Below, piece by piece: positions 27,501 through 35,326 of a DNA stretch of 64,000 bases. The DNA is taken from the NCBI GenBank assembly GCA_016719645.1, contig JADJYS010000001.1, forward strand, positions 186,001 to 250,000. The letters are read 5' to 3'. The notes under the pieces are model-generated. The model saw only the letters and a list, made by a program, of their open reading frames with translations, did not search any database and was not told where the DNA came from. How positions within the stretch are numbered: the first letter of the stretch is position 1; each line of letters opens with the position of its first letter. Source of the DNA: a bacterium (lineage in GTDB: Bacteria > Krumholzibacteriota > Krumholzibacteriia > LZORAL124-64-63). Made by a program: the position numbers and the translations under genes.

Positions 27501-28621
27501 CAGCCCCAGCCCCAGTTGTCGACGACGCAGTTCGTCATCTCGATGTCGATGAGGTCGGCGGCCGAGTAGTTGGAGGCCGCGATCCCGTAGGCGGTTGTCT
27601 GGCCGACGATGTCGCAGTTCGTGAGCCGGACCGTGCGGGTGCCGGCCTTGTCGGCCGCGTTTCCGCCCCGGTAGTCGCCGAAGGGCGAAGGCTCGACTTC
27701 GTCCGCCAGATCGCCGCCGGCCCGCAAGGCCATCGGCGTCTCGAGGCGGGTGTAGAAACCATTGCCCGCCAAGGGGTCGCTGTTGGAAATGGTCAGGAAG
27801 TTGGCCGTGGCGTTGGTGTCCTGGCAGTAGACGGCCGGGAAGCCGTTGGCCACGATGGTGTTGTCGATGTCCACCGTGCCGGCGGAGATCAGCAGGAGGC
27901 CGGACGCCGCCCAACTGCCTCCGGTGTAGATGTTGCCCGACACGTTGCAGCCGTTGATGGTGCCGCCGGTGCCGCCGTAGAGCTGGATGCCGTTCTGGGC
28001 CGTGACGCCGGTCGGGCCGGCGCCGACCGTCGTGCAACCGACCAGGTCGGCGTTCAGGCCCGTGCCGTTCAGGGCGATGCCGCCCTTCTGGTACCCGGCC
28101 ACGTCGACCCGGGTCAGATCCACGTCGTAGGTGCCGGGGATGTTGTTGTAGGCGTAGATGCCGACGCCGTGCTGCGCGCCGCTGAACGGGGTGTCGGTGA
28201 TGTTGTTCACGGCCACGTCGGTGAGCGAGCCGCTGGAGTTCCAGAACGCGACGCCCTGGAACCGGTAGTTCGCGTTGCCGTGGCCCAGACCGTCCACGGT
28301 CAGGTCCTTCATCGTGAACGAGCTCGCCCCGTCGATGAAGACAACCGGAAAGTTGGCGGCGCTCGTGGTGTAGGAGAGCGGCAGGGTGGCCGGGCAATCG
28401 ACATAGGTCACGCCCTTGCCCGCGCCGGTGATCGTCAGTCCGTTCTTGGCGATGTGCAACTGCTCGACGTAATGGCCCGCGGCCACCACGATGAAATCGC
28501 CGGGCGCAGCCGCGTCCACCGCGGCCTGGATCGTGCTGTAGCCGCTCGGCACGATGAGCGTGGCGGCCCAACCGCTGGCGGCCAGCAGCATCAGGCCCGC
28601 GATCATGAGAAGTCGTCGCAT
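24538..28621 (-). CDS. Secreted right-handed beta-helix / cohesin / dockerin-like protein, one apparent frameshift
   Basis: About 1360 residues if a single frame break at 27460-27485 is repaired. The N-terminus has a signal peptide (MRRLLMIAGLMLLAASGWAA). A pectate-lyase-like parallel beta-helix (~25-750) follows, starting PSGYSTIQAAVDAAAPGDFI and rich in N-x-F and G-I-x-L turns. Then come cohesin-like, Fn3-like and dockerin-like modules (DGDVDVPDITRLG; GFEDLMIFAQNFG) and a FlgD-like domain with PNPFNPQTTIAFVLP ending RKMLLMK. In the first frame translation turns into Arg-rich nonsense after GGQVAVDA; the correct sequence resumes in another frame at YGNSFTDNDGFFY. Because everything downstream is intact, a sequencing error or very recent mutation is likelier than decay. 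Probable extracellular polysaccharide-binding or -cleaving protein. Confidence 0.75.
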
Positions 28622-29195
28622 GGGATCCCCCCCTGTTCACTGATGGAATTCCGTGATGGCGCCGGACGCGACCGGCCGTGCCGGCGAGCGTCCCTGCAAC
28701 TGACTGGGCCGGTGCGTCCGGTGATCCCCCTTCCCGGCGGACGCGCCGCGGTCGTCGACGCGGGCACGAGCTTCGGCAGCCGCGGGGCTGCGATGCGCAT
28801 GGCGCACAACATGATGGTCCGCTGTCAGGGACACGGACCTTCGGCAACGCTTGGGCGAACCGGGCGAACGGACGGTCGTTTGGGCGAGTCTGTCGAGCGG
28901 GCGATCGAACAGGCGCGACGATGGGCGATGGTACCGTGGGCGATGGTATCTTGTGGGCGATGCGTTTTCAGAAACCGAGCGTCATCCTGACACGATTGTT
29001 CCAAGAAGTCAATGGGGTGGCGACAACATCTCAAATGATCCACGAGTGATCACGTCTTACTTATTCTTTCATGCGATCGGATGACGGAGTGGAAATGCGG
29101 GCCGGACTGTGCCATACTCGCCGTCCAACTCCGGCGATCCTCGCCCGTCGCCCAGGTGGACCCACTCGCCCGGGCACGAGCGAAAGGACACACCC
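28622..29195. other. 574-base intergenic region between divergent secreted-protein genes
   Basis: No convincing gene on either strand. It separates the beta-helix gene (minus) from the cohesin gene at 29196 (plus), so both promoters should lie here. The stretch 28853-28960 contains seven copies of GGGCGA, the last three as TGGGCGATG at 28922, 28937 and 28954. The right-hand part (28960-29100) is markedly more AT-rich than the surroundings. Confidence 0.6.
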
Positions 29196-29729
29196 ATGCG
29201 GCACCCGCGCCCCCGGTCGCTCCCGGCGATCCTGTCGGCGTTCCTGATCCCCGCCTGCGCCTGGGCGCAAGCCGTCTCCTTCACGCCGCCGGTTTCGATT
29301 CCCGTCACCGTCGTCTTCGAGGTGGCGATCGACCTCGCCGCCGACGGCGCTTCGGTCATGGGCGCGGAGATCGCGGCGACGTTCGACCCCGCCATCGTCC
29401 GCCTCGACGGGATCACGGCCGGCGACTGGTTCACCGACGCGGGCCAACCGTACTACTTCCACGACTACACGACCCCGGGCACCGGTGTGATCCACTTCGC
29501 CGCCGCCCTGCTCGGCAGCGGCCGCGTCGCGGACGGCACCCTGGCCGTCTGCCATTTCACGGCGCGCATGGCCGGGGTCAGCCCGCTGACCTTCACGGAC
29601 GTGGACGTGCGCGACGGCGACAACCACGACCTCGGCGCCGCCCACAGCACCGGCGACCAGATCATCATCCAGACGGCCATTCCCATCGATGGTCGGGCCT
29701 GGGGGGACGTGAAGGCGCTCTGGCGCTGA
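29196..29729 (+). CDS. Small secreted cohesin-domain protein with WGxVKxxWR C-terminal tail
   Basis: A 177-residue exported protein. ATG 29196 follows GAAAGGA. The signal peptide (~1-25) ends near ACAWA. Residues ~28-160 form a single cohesin-like beta-sandwich: IAATFDPAIVRLDGI, then GVIHFAAALLGSGRVADGTL, then LTFTDVDVRDGD. Instead of a PNPFNP domain it ends in a short linker and GRAWGDVKALWR, a tail shared with three other secreted proteins in this window. It could bind the dockerin-like modules of the neighbouring large proteins; that is inference. Confidence 0.8.
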   Translation: MRHPRPRSLPAILSAFLIPACAWAQAVSFTPPVSIPVTVVFEVAIDLAADGASVMGAEIAATFDPAIVRLDGITAGDWFTDAGQPYYFHDYTTPGTGVIHFAAALLGSGRVADGTLAVCHFTARMAGVSPLTFTDVDVRDGDNHDLGAAHSTGDQIIIQTAIPIDGRAWGDVKALWR

Positions 29730-29750
29730 TCGCCGCGCCGCACCCGCCGG

Positions 29751-31085
29751 TCAATCGCTCCCGCCGCAGAGGAACACGTGGCGCCGGTCCACCCTGTAGG
29801 GGGCGACGGTGCCCACGTACTTGCAGCGCGCGTCGCCGCACGCCGAGCGGATCAGGTCGGCCAGGCGGTAGATCTCCAGGCCCGGAGCCGCGCTCAGCCG
29901 GGGGTTGCCGCAGTTGACGGGCACGTCGAGCAGCAGCGCCCGGCAGCGCGCGCGCATCGCCTTCAAGAGCGCGACGGCGTAGTCCTCGCCGTGCTCCGCG
30001 ACCACCCACTGCAGCGTGGAGAAGCAGGTGACCAGGTCCCAGACGGGACGGGGGGCGCCGAAGATCCCGCCGGGGGCGAAGAGCTCGGGCGACAGGCGCC
30101 CGGCGACGAACTCGCCCGGCACGCCCTCGATCGCGGCCACGCGCCGCGCCAGGTCGATGAACCTCGCGTCCAGATCCAGGCCGGCGGCCAGGGCGCCCCG
30201 GCGCGCCAGCGAGAACACGTAGAAGCCGAGGTTGCACCCCAGGTCGAGGTAGCGCAGGCCGCGCGGTTCCCCGCACTGGTCCAGGATCATGCCGAGCCGC
30301 TGGTAGGTGGCGCGGTCGTCGGCCTGGCTGGCGAGGCCCGCGAACTCGGGGAAGGGGATGGGCTGGTAGACGTCGCCGTGGTTCACCAGGGGGGCGGCGG
30401 CGATCTCCCTGGCCATCTGCATGGCGGCCGGGTGCAGGCGCGAGGGCGGGCAGCCGAGCGCGTCGGCCAGCGCGAAGTTCCGACGGAAGAACTGACGGGG
30501 CTGCAACTGGTCGAGGTGCTGGCGCACGCCGGCACGCACCTCGTTCTCGGGCGCCACCTGCACCTCCCAGCTGCGCCGGCCGAGGGCCGCGGCGGCGGCG
30601 GCGACACGCGCGCCCGCCAGGATCGCGTGGCGGCCGTCGCGCAGTTCGGCGAGGACGACGGGTCCTCTTGTGCAGGGCTCGCACCAGCCCTGTTCGAGGC
30701 ACTTCACGAGGTAGGCGAACTCCGCGCAGTCCTGGTCGGGCCCCCAGGCCCGGCCGGCGTCCGAACGTCCGGTCAGGTGTTCGGCGGCGCGGTGGTAGTC
30801 GGTCCGGGCGTGATCCAGGTCCGGCTCGGCCAGCACCCGGCGCGCGAAGTCGAGATGGGGCGACGCGGCCAGGGTCACTCCGGCGAAGCTGCGGGAGTCC
30901 CGCAGCAGGTCCGGCGGCAGCAGCAGCCGTTCGGGGTCCAGGGGCATGTCCGCGGCGGGCAGGCGCAGGCGCTGGAAGTCGAGGCCGACGGGCCGCGGGA
31001 CGGCGGGCGTTTGCGCCGCCAGCGCGTGCCACGCGGTGCGCACCCGCGAGCCGGCGGCGGACAGCCGAGTCAGATGATGATCCAT
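29751..31085 (-). CDS. Class I SAM-dependent methyltransferase-domain protein
   Basis: A 444-residue protein. ATG 31083-31085 has GGGAGG 10 bases upstream. The C-terminal half carries a Rossmann methyltransferase fold: motif I LDLGCNLGFYVFSLA (~285-300), motif II GLDLDARFID, and VTCFSTLQWVV in the motif IV position. The N-terminal half has a ParB-like stretch (VVLAELRDGRHAILAGARVA) and the Cys pair CLEQGWCEPC, which may bind a metal. The substrate is not evident. It is transcribed away from the cohesin gene and lies downstream of nothing clearly related. Confidence 0.75.
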   Translation of the reverse strand: MDHHLTRLSAAGSRVRTAWHALAAQTPAVPRPVGLDFQRLRLPAADMPLDPERLLLPPDLLRDSRSFAGVTLAASPHLDFARRVLAEPDLDHARTDYHRAAEHLTGRSDAGRAWGPDQDCAEFAYLVKCLEQGWCEPCTRGPVVLAELRDGRHAILAGARVAAAAAALGRRSWEVQVAPENEVRAGVRQHLDQLQPRQFFRRNFALADALGCPPSRLHPAAMQMAREIAAAPLVNHGDVYQPIPFPEFAGLASQADDRATYQRLGMILDQCGEPRGLRYLDLGCNLGFYVFSLARRGALAAGLDLDARFIDLARRVAAIEGVPGEFVAGRLSPELFAPGGIFGAPRPVWDLVTCFSTLQWVVAEHGEDYAVALLKAMRARCRALLLDVPVNCGNPRLSAAPGLEIYRLADLIRSACGDARCKYVGTVAPYRVDRRHVFLCGGSD

Positions 31086-31254
31086 GGAGTCGGTGCCTCC
31101 CGAGATCATGCGTGTGGCGGGCGGGGCTTCTCCTCGTCCAGGGTTGACCGGCGGGCGCGACCGTGACGCGAGTGTACACCCGGGCCGGCCCTTTGTGGGG
31201 ATGAGAACGGGGACGGTCGTCCGACCGTCCCCGCGGGAACCGGATCGCCGGCGG

Positions 31255-31935
31255 TCAGCGCTTGTGGATGCTGCCGACGCCCGAGACCTTCGTCGCCACC
31301 TTCGCGGGGTCGCCTCCGTAGGAGATGTCGCCCGCGCCCCGGATGGAGCCCTCGAAGCTGTCGCTGGCCGTCACGTCGACGTCGCCCGCGCCCGAGATGA
31401 CGGCTTCGACGTGCTTGGCCGCCAGCCCGACGGCGTCGACGTCGCCGGCGCCGTCGACCCGGATGTCCAGGCCGTCGACCCGGCCGCTCAGGTCGATGTC
31501 GCCGGCGCCGCGGATCAGCAGGTCGAAGTCGCCGCCCGCGAGACCCGTCACGCCGACGTCGCCGGCGCCGTTGATCTCCACCGCGACGAGGGCCGGCGCG
31601 GTCAGCGTCAGCCGGGCGTCGTCGTCCGCGTCGCACTCCCGGCGCCAGTCCACGACCAGCGTGCCGTCGCGCACCTCGAGCACGAGGTTGTCGAAGAGGT
31701 TGTCGTCCAGGGCGACCTCGGCCGCGTGGCCGCCGCCGACCTTCACCTCGATGTCCATGGCCCCGTCCAGCTGCAGGCTGTCCCAGCCCCGCAGGTCGAA
31801 GCTGCGGGTCTCGAGCTTGCCGGAACCCTCGAGGCGGTCGCGGTCGTGGTGGCGGCCGCGGGCCGTCGCCGTGGAAGTCAGTCCGCAGGTCGAGATGACG
31901 GCTGCGAGCATCAGCAGACGATTGCGCAGGAACAT
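31255..31935 (-). CDS. GIN-domain (DUF2807) exported protein
   Basis: A 226-residue protein with a signal peptide (~1-26). Most of the rest is a parallel-beta GIN/DUF2807 domain: SFDLRGWDSLQLDGAMDIEV, then repeated INGAGDVGV, IRGAGDIDL, VDGAGDVDA, ISGAGDVDV, IRGAGDISY. These five G-A-G-D turns are typical of the family, common in Bacteroidota and relatives, where the fold is a beta-helix on the cell surface. Function is unknown; an adhesin-like role has been suggested for the family. ATG 31933-31935 follows GGAGG at good spacing. Confidence 0.88.
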   Translation of the reverse strand: MFLRNRLLMLAAVISTCGLTSTATARGRHHDRDRLEGSGKLETRSFDLRGWDSLQLDGAMDIEVKVGGGHAAEVALDDNLFDNLVLEVRDGTLVVDWRRECDADDDARLTLTAPALVAVEINGAGDVGVTGLAGGDFDLLIRGAGDIDLSGRVDGLDIRVDGAGDVDAVGLAAKHVEAVISGAGDVDVTASDSFEGSIRGAGDISYGGDPAKVATKVSGVGSIHKR

Positions 31936-32118
31936 GGCGTCCTCCAATCCGGGGTGGGTACGCACCGGTCCGACTTGTTTGCGTTCCCGTGTTGGACGAT
32001 CACCGCGGGTGAAAAGTTTAGGTGCTATCACGAATTGTTTCCTACCCCGGGCGAGGCGTCTCACGCGAGGGGGGGGGGCGTCGGGCCAGACCTGTCTGTC
32101 CCGGCCTGCGGTGAGGCT

Positions 32119-32223
32119 CCTGGCGGGGGCGTCTGGAAGGCCCTGGCGCCAGGAGGGCGCCAGGGCCTGGAAGTCGAGCGCGCCGGTCACAGGAGGTGAC
32201 CGGCGCGCGCCCCCCGCACCAGG
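32119..32223 (+). repeat. Palindromic element, copy 3 (divergent AGGAG-loop double hairpin)
   Basis: Same architecture as the copy at 6193, but with mostly different stem sequences. The outer stem CCTGGCGGGGG pairs with CCCCCG-CA-CCAGG (32119-32129 / 32211-32223). The first hairpin is a perfect 12-bp stem (32139-32150 / 32156-32167) with loop AGGAG. The second is a perfect 13-bp stem (32178-32190 / 32196-32208) with loop AGGAG. It ends 1 base before the nrfA stop codon. The strand given is the one on which the loops read AGGAG. Confidence 0.75.
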
Positions 32224-32224
32224 T

Positions 32225-33706
32225 TCAGGGCAGGGCGACCCGGAGTTCGATCCGCGCGAGGCTCAGCCTCCCCTGGTGCGCGTAGTCGATCGCCTCGCCC
32301 AGGATCCGCGCCGCCTCCTGCGGGGCGTGGAAGCCCATCGAGTTCTCGGCGTTGATGAAGTCCACCCGGAACTGGGCCCGGCGCTGCAGGGCGCGGGCCT
32401 CCGCCAGCTGCGCGTCGGTGGCGCCGGCGGCCATGGCCTGCTCGGTCTCGGCGATCAGCGCGACGACGGCGTCCATGGCCCGGTCCATCAGCTGCTTCGT
32501 GCGGTCCTGGATCGTGTGGACCCGGGCGACGAGCTCCTCCTCGCTGTCGCGGTGGCAGACCTGGCACGCCTTCGCGTCGTTGAGCAGGGGGCTGCGCACG
32601 TGGTGGTCGCTGACCTTCAGCGCGCCCTCGCGCACGTAGGGCATGTGGCAGTCCGCGCAGGCGACGCCGGCGCGGGCGTGGATGCCCTGGCTCCACAGCT
32701 CGAACTCGGGGTGCTGGGCCTTGACGGCCGCGGCGCCGGTCGTCTTGTGCTTGAAGTCCATGAACGGGGAGCCGTCGGGGAAGACGTACTCGTCGTAGAC
32801 CGCCTCGATGTCCTCGACCTGCAGGCCCTTGTCCCAGGGGAAGAACAGCGTGGTTTTCGAGGCGCAGTAGTACTCGACGTGGCACTGCGCGCAGACCAGC
32901 GAGCGCAGCTCCTGCCGGCTGGCCAGGTCGTTGGGGTCGTAGGGGGTCGCGCGGTCGCCCTCGCGCCACTTCCCGATCGACGCCAGGTGCGGCACGGGGT
33001 CGTCGCTCGCGGCCAGCGCCGCGAGGCCGTTGAGCAGGCCGGGGCGCGTGATGCGCAGCTGCGTCGAGGCGGGGTCGTGGCAGTCCAGGCAGGTGACCGG
33101 GTGCTCGACCTTGGCCGCCGCCTCGGCGTAGGGCAGGGCGGACACCAGCGGGAAGCCGGTCATCAGCTGCTGCTGGCCGTGGTCGCTCAGCAGCGGGTCG
33201 TCCAGCGAGCCGGGCGCGCCGGCGGCCAGGCCGGCCTCGCGGTAGGCGACCGTGATCGAGGCGTGGCAGTGCAGGCAGGCGCCGACCTGGGGCCGCTGCA
33301 GCACGCGCTCGGTCTCCTGCTGGTCGTGCAGCATGTAGGCGTGCCCGCGCTCCTCGCGGAAGTCGATGGCGAAGGCGTAGCCGTTCCACATGGTCTTGAG
33401 GCGCGGGTCCTGCTCGATGCGGCTGGTCGTCTTGCGGACGCTGTCCGCGCCCACGGCGAAGGGGTCGGCCTCGCTGCCGCCGTAGCGCGTGCGCTCCATG
33501 TCCACGGTGCGCCGGTAGCTGTCGTACTGGCGGGGGAAGTTGCGGCCCCACACGGCCGGGTCGGTGGTCCGTTCGTCGAGGTCGGCGATCTCGAAGACGG
33601 TCGTCTTCGCCTCGGTCTTGCGCTCGGCGATGTTGTCCCTCAGCGCGAACAGGGCGACGACGGCCAGGGCCGTGACGGTCGCGACCAGGACGTAGCGGAT
33701 CTTCAT
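32225..33706 (-). CDS. nrfA: Cytochrome c nitrite reductase catalytic subunit, CxxCH-type active-site haem
   Basis: A 493-residue periplasmic pentahaem enzyme reducing nitrite to ammonium with six electrons. An N-terminal TM or signal segment (~5-22) precedes five haem motifs: CLHCH (144-148), CLDCH (206-210), CAQCH (272-276), CADCH (350-354) and CQVCH (381-385). In enterobacterial NrfA the first motif is CxxCK with Lys as the proximal ligand of the catalytic haem; here it is CxxCH, as in a known subset of NrfA proteins. The catalytic Tyr lies in CHVEYY and the catalytic His in QHPEFE (H332). It follows nrfH by 13 bases in one operon. A palindromic element abuts its stop codon. Confidence 0.94.
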   Translation of the reverse strand: MKIRYVLVATVTALAVVALFALRDNIAERKTEAKTTVFEIADLDERTTDPAVWGRNFPRQYDSYRRTVDMERTRYGGSEADPFAVGADSVRKTTSRIEQDPRLKTMWNGYAFAIDFREERGHAYMLHDQQETERVLQRPQVGACLHCHASITVAYREAGLAAGAPGSLDDPLLSDHGQQQLMTGFPLVSALPYAEAAAKVEHPVTCLDCHDPASTQLRITRPGLLNGLAALAASDDPVPHLASIGKWREGDRATPYDPNDLASRQELRSLVCAQCHVEYYCASKTTLFFPWDKGLQVEDIEAVYDEYVFPDGSPFMDFKHKTTGAAAVKAQHPEFELWSQGIHARAGVACADCHMPYVREGALKVSDHHVRSPLLNDAKACQVCHRDSEEELVARVHTIQDRTKQLMDRAMDAVVALIAETEQAMAAGATDAQLAEARALQRRAQFRVDFINAENSMGFHAPQEAARILGEAIDYAHQGRLSLARIELRVALP

Positions 33707-33719
33707 GGGGACCTCCCTT

Positions 33720-34163
33720 TCAGCGGGCGGGGCCGTGGCCCGACGCGATGTGGCAGCGGATGCAGTCGAACTGGCTCTCGTCGCGGCCGTGCACGGCGAC
33801 GACCTCGCCGACCAGTTCGCGGTGGCATTCCATGCAGTTGTGGTTGAGGGTCCGCCGGTTGTGCGGGCGGATGCGGATGGGCTCCGGGAAGTCCTGGAGC
33901 GTGAAGCCTTTGGAATGCCAGAAACCGTTCTCGGCCTTCGTGAGGTACTTCGGGATCAGGCTGTGGGGGGTGTGGCAGTCGTTGCAGGTGGCCACGGCGT
34001 GGTGGCTGGACTTGAGCCAGCTGTCGTACTGGTCGTTCATGATGTGGCAGTTCTTGCACGCCTGCGGGTCGTTGGACAGGTAGGCGAAGCCCTCCCCGTA
34101 GAGGAAGGTGGAACCGCCGAGCCCGACCAGCCCGCCCACCAGGATCGCGATCAGCAGCGCCAT
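33720..34163 (-). CDS. nrfH: NrfH-type tetrahaem quinol dehydrogenase
   Basis: A 147-residue membrane-anchored cytochrome of the NapC/NirT/NrfH family. It takes electrons from menaquinol and passes them to NrfA. One N-terminal TM helix (IAILVGGLVGLGGSTFLY region) precedes four CxxCH motifs: CKNCH, CNDCH, CMECH and CIRCH. Four haems match NrfH. ATG 34161-34163 has GGGAGGACC just upstream. It is the first gene of the nrfHA operon, with a likely promoter at 34205-34232. Confidence 0.93.
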   Translation of the reverse strand: MALLIAILVGGLVGLGGSTFLYGEGFAYLSNDPQACKNCHIMNDQYDSWLKSSHHAVATCNDCHTPHSLIPKYLTKAENGFWHSKGFTLQDFPEPIRIRPHNRRTLNHNCMECHRELVGEVVAVHGRDESQFDCIRCHIASGHGPAR

Positions 34164-34204
34164 GGTCCTCCCGTCCCTCGCGTCAAATAATGACCACAAG
34201 GTAT

Positions 34205-34232
34205 AGAATACACCAGAGCCGCCGGATGGCAA
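34205..34232 (-). promoter_or_regulatory. Candidate sigma70-type promoter of nrfHA
   Basis: On the minus strand TTGCCA (34232-34227) and TATTCT (34210-34205) are separated by 16 bases in an AT-rich stretch unusual for this genome, about 42 bases before the nrfH start. Confidence 0.5.
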
Positions 34233-34354
34233 GAAATAAAAACAGGTCGAAAGAAGCCCTGGTTGTCGGACGGGCCGGCGTCGGTTGACAGCCGCCTCGG
34301 CCGGGGGGGATGATGGCGGGGTCGGCATCCCTCCCCGCACCCCACGAGGTCGTC

Positions 34355-34753
34355 ATGAGCCTGCTGCACGGTTCCAGCCTGCCGCCTTCCAAGCGCGATC
34401 GGACCATCCCCTACACCTACGAGGCGCAGGTCGACCGGCTGCGCGGCGCGGGGAGCGAACCGCTCACGGGCTCGTACTTCGCGGACACCCTCTGCGGCCT
34501 GGTGGAACTGCTGGCCGGGGAGGGGATCGCGCCGTCGCAGGCGCGGCTGTTCGCCGTCTACCGCCGGGAGCTGACGCCCCTGGACGCCGGGCGCTGCCTC
34601 GGGGAGGACGGGGCCTGGCTGCGGCCGCCGCGGCTCTGCCGCGCGCTCGAGCAGCACTTCCTCGCGACCGGCGACGAGCGCTACCGGGGGCACGTCGAGG
34701 ACGGGTGCTGCGCCTACGAGGACCGGGACACGACGGGGCACGGTCCCTACTGA
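34355..34753 (+). CDS. Hypothetical cytoplasmic protein
   Basis: A 132-residue protein that I do not recognise. ATG 34355 with GAGG nearby is preferred over the upstream ATG at 34310. It has no signal peptide or TM segment. Notable features are a Tyr-rich start (RTIPYTYEAQVDRLRG), a helical middle (ADTLCGLVELLAGEGI; ARLFAVYRRELTPLDAGRC) and a C-terminus with a Cys pair, DGCCAYEDRD. Codon use is typical of the genome. It is flanked by nrfHA (divergent) and a secreted PPC-like gene (same strand, 39 bases downstream). Confidence 0.6.
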   Translation: MSLLHGSSLPPSKRDRTIPYTYEAQVDRLRGAGSEPLTGSYFADTLCGLVELLAGEGIAPSQARLFAVYRRELTPLDAGRCLGEDGAWLRPPRLCRALEQHFLATGDERYRGHVEDGCCAYEDRDTTGHGPY

Positions 34754-34792
34754 AGGGTCGCGTGACCGAACTCTTGACGATGGGGGTGGGCC

Positions 34793-35326
34793 ATGAAACG
34801 GATGATCGTCGTCGCCGTCGCGGTCGTGTTCGCGGCGGCGGCCGCCGCGGCGATCCCGCCGCCGGTCTACGACTTCTGCGGGGCCGCCGCCGCGGTCGTG
34901 GTCGATCCCGCGGGCCATGCCGCGTACGCGGGCAACACGTGCGATGGGGACAACCAGGTCCTCGACCACCTGTGCGGCGGCTTCGTGACCCACATGGGCC
35001 GCGAGGACTACTACGCGATCCCGCTGGCGCCGGGGCAGTCCTTCACGGCCGTGGTCGCGCACGGCGGCGACGCCGTGCTGCTGGTGACCGACGTGTGCAT
35101 CGTCTTCGGCACGATGTACCCCTGCCTGGCGGCCGCCGACGCGGCCGGTCCCGGCGGCGTCGAGACGGTCTCGTTCACGAATCCGGGTACCGCGGCCACG
35201 TTCTACCTCGTGATCGACAGCCACAGCCCGGCGGGCTGCGGCGCCTACACCCTCGAGTTGACGGTCCAGTCGGAGGTGGCGGCGGAGCGGGCGAGCTTCG
35301 GCGCGGTGAAGTCCGCCTATCGCTGA
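34793..35326 (+). CDS. Secreted PPC-like domain protein with [WF]GxVKxx tail
   Basis: A 177-residue exported protein. The signal peptide (~1-20) ends in a poly-Ala stretch. The body (~25-160) resembles a bacterial pre-peptidase C-terminal (PPC) beta-sandwich: GREDYYAIPLAPGQSFTAVV, then GVETVSFTNPGTAATFYLVI, then YTLELTV. Four or more Cys suggest disulfides. It ends in ERASFGAVKSAYR, the same tail as three other secreted proteins in the window. Its 3' end overlaps by 10 bases the 3' end of the convergent kinase gene. Confidence 0.78.
   Translation: MKRMIVVAVAVVFAAAAAAAIPPPVYDFCGAAAAVVVDPAGHAAYAGNTCDGDNQVLDHLCGGFVTHMGREDYYAIPLAPGQSFTAVVAHGGDAVLLVTDVCIVFGTMYPCLAAADAAGPGGVETVSFTNPGTAATFYLVIDSHSPAGCGAYTLELTVQSEVAAERASFGAVKSAYR

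Noticed and set aside
21538..27552. Two ~970-residue plus-strand open frames opposite the secreted-protein genes
   Set aside because: Val/Gly/Ala/Arg/His-rich antisense translations without motifs; the minus-strand genes have signal peptides and clear domains.
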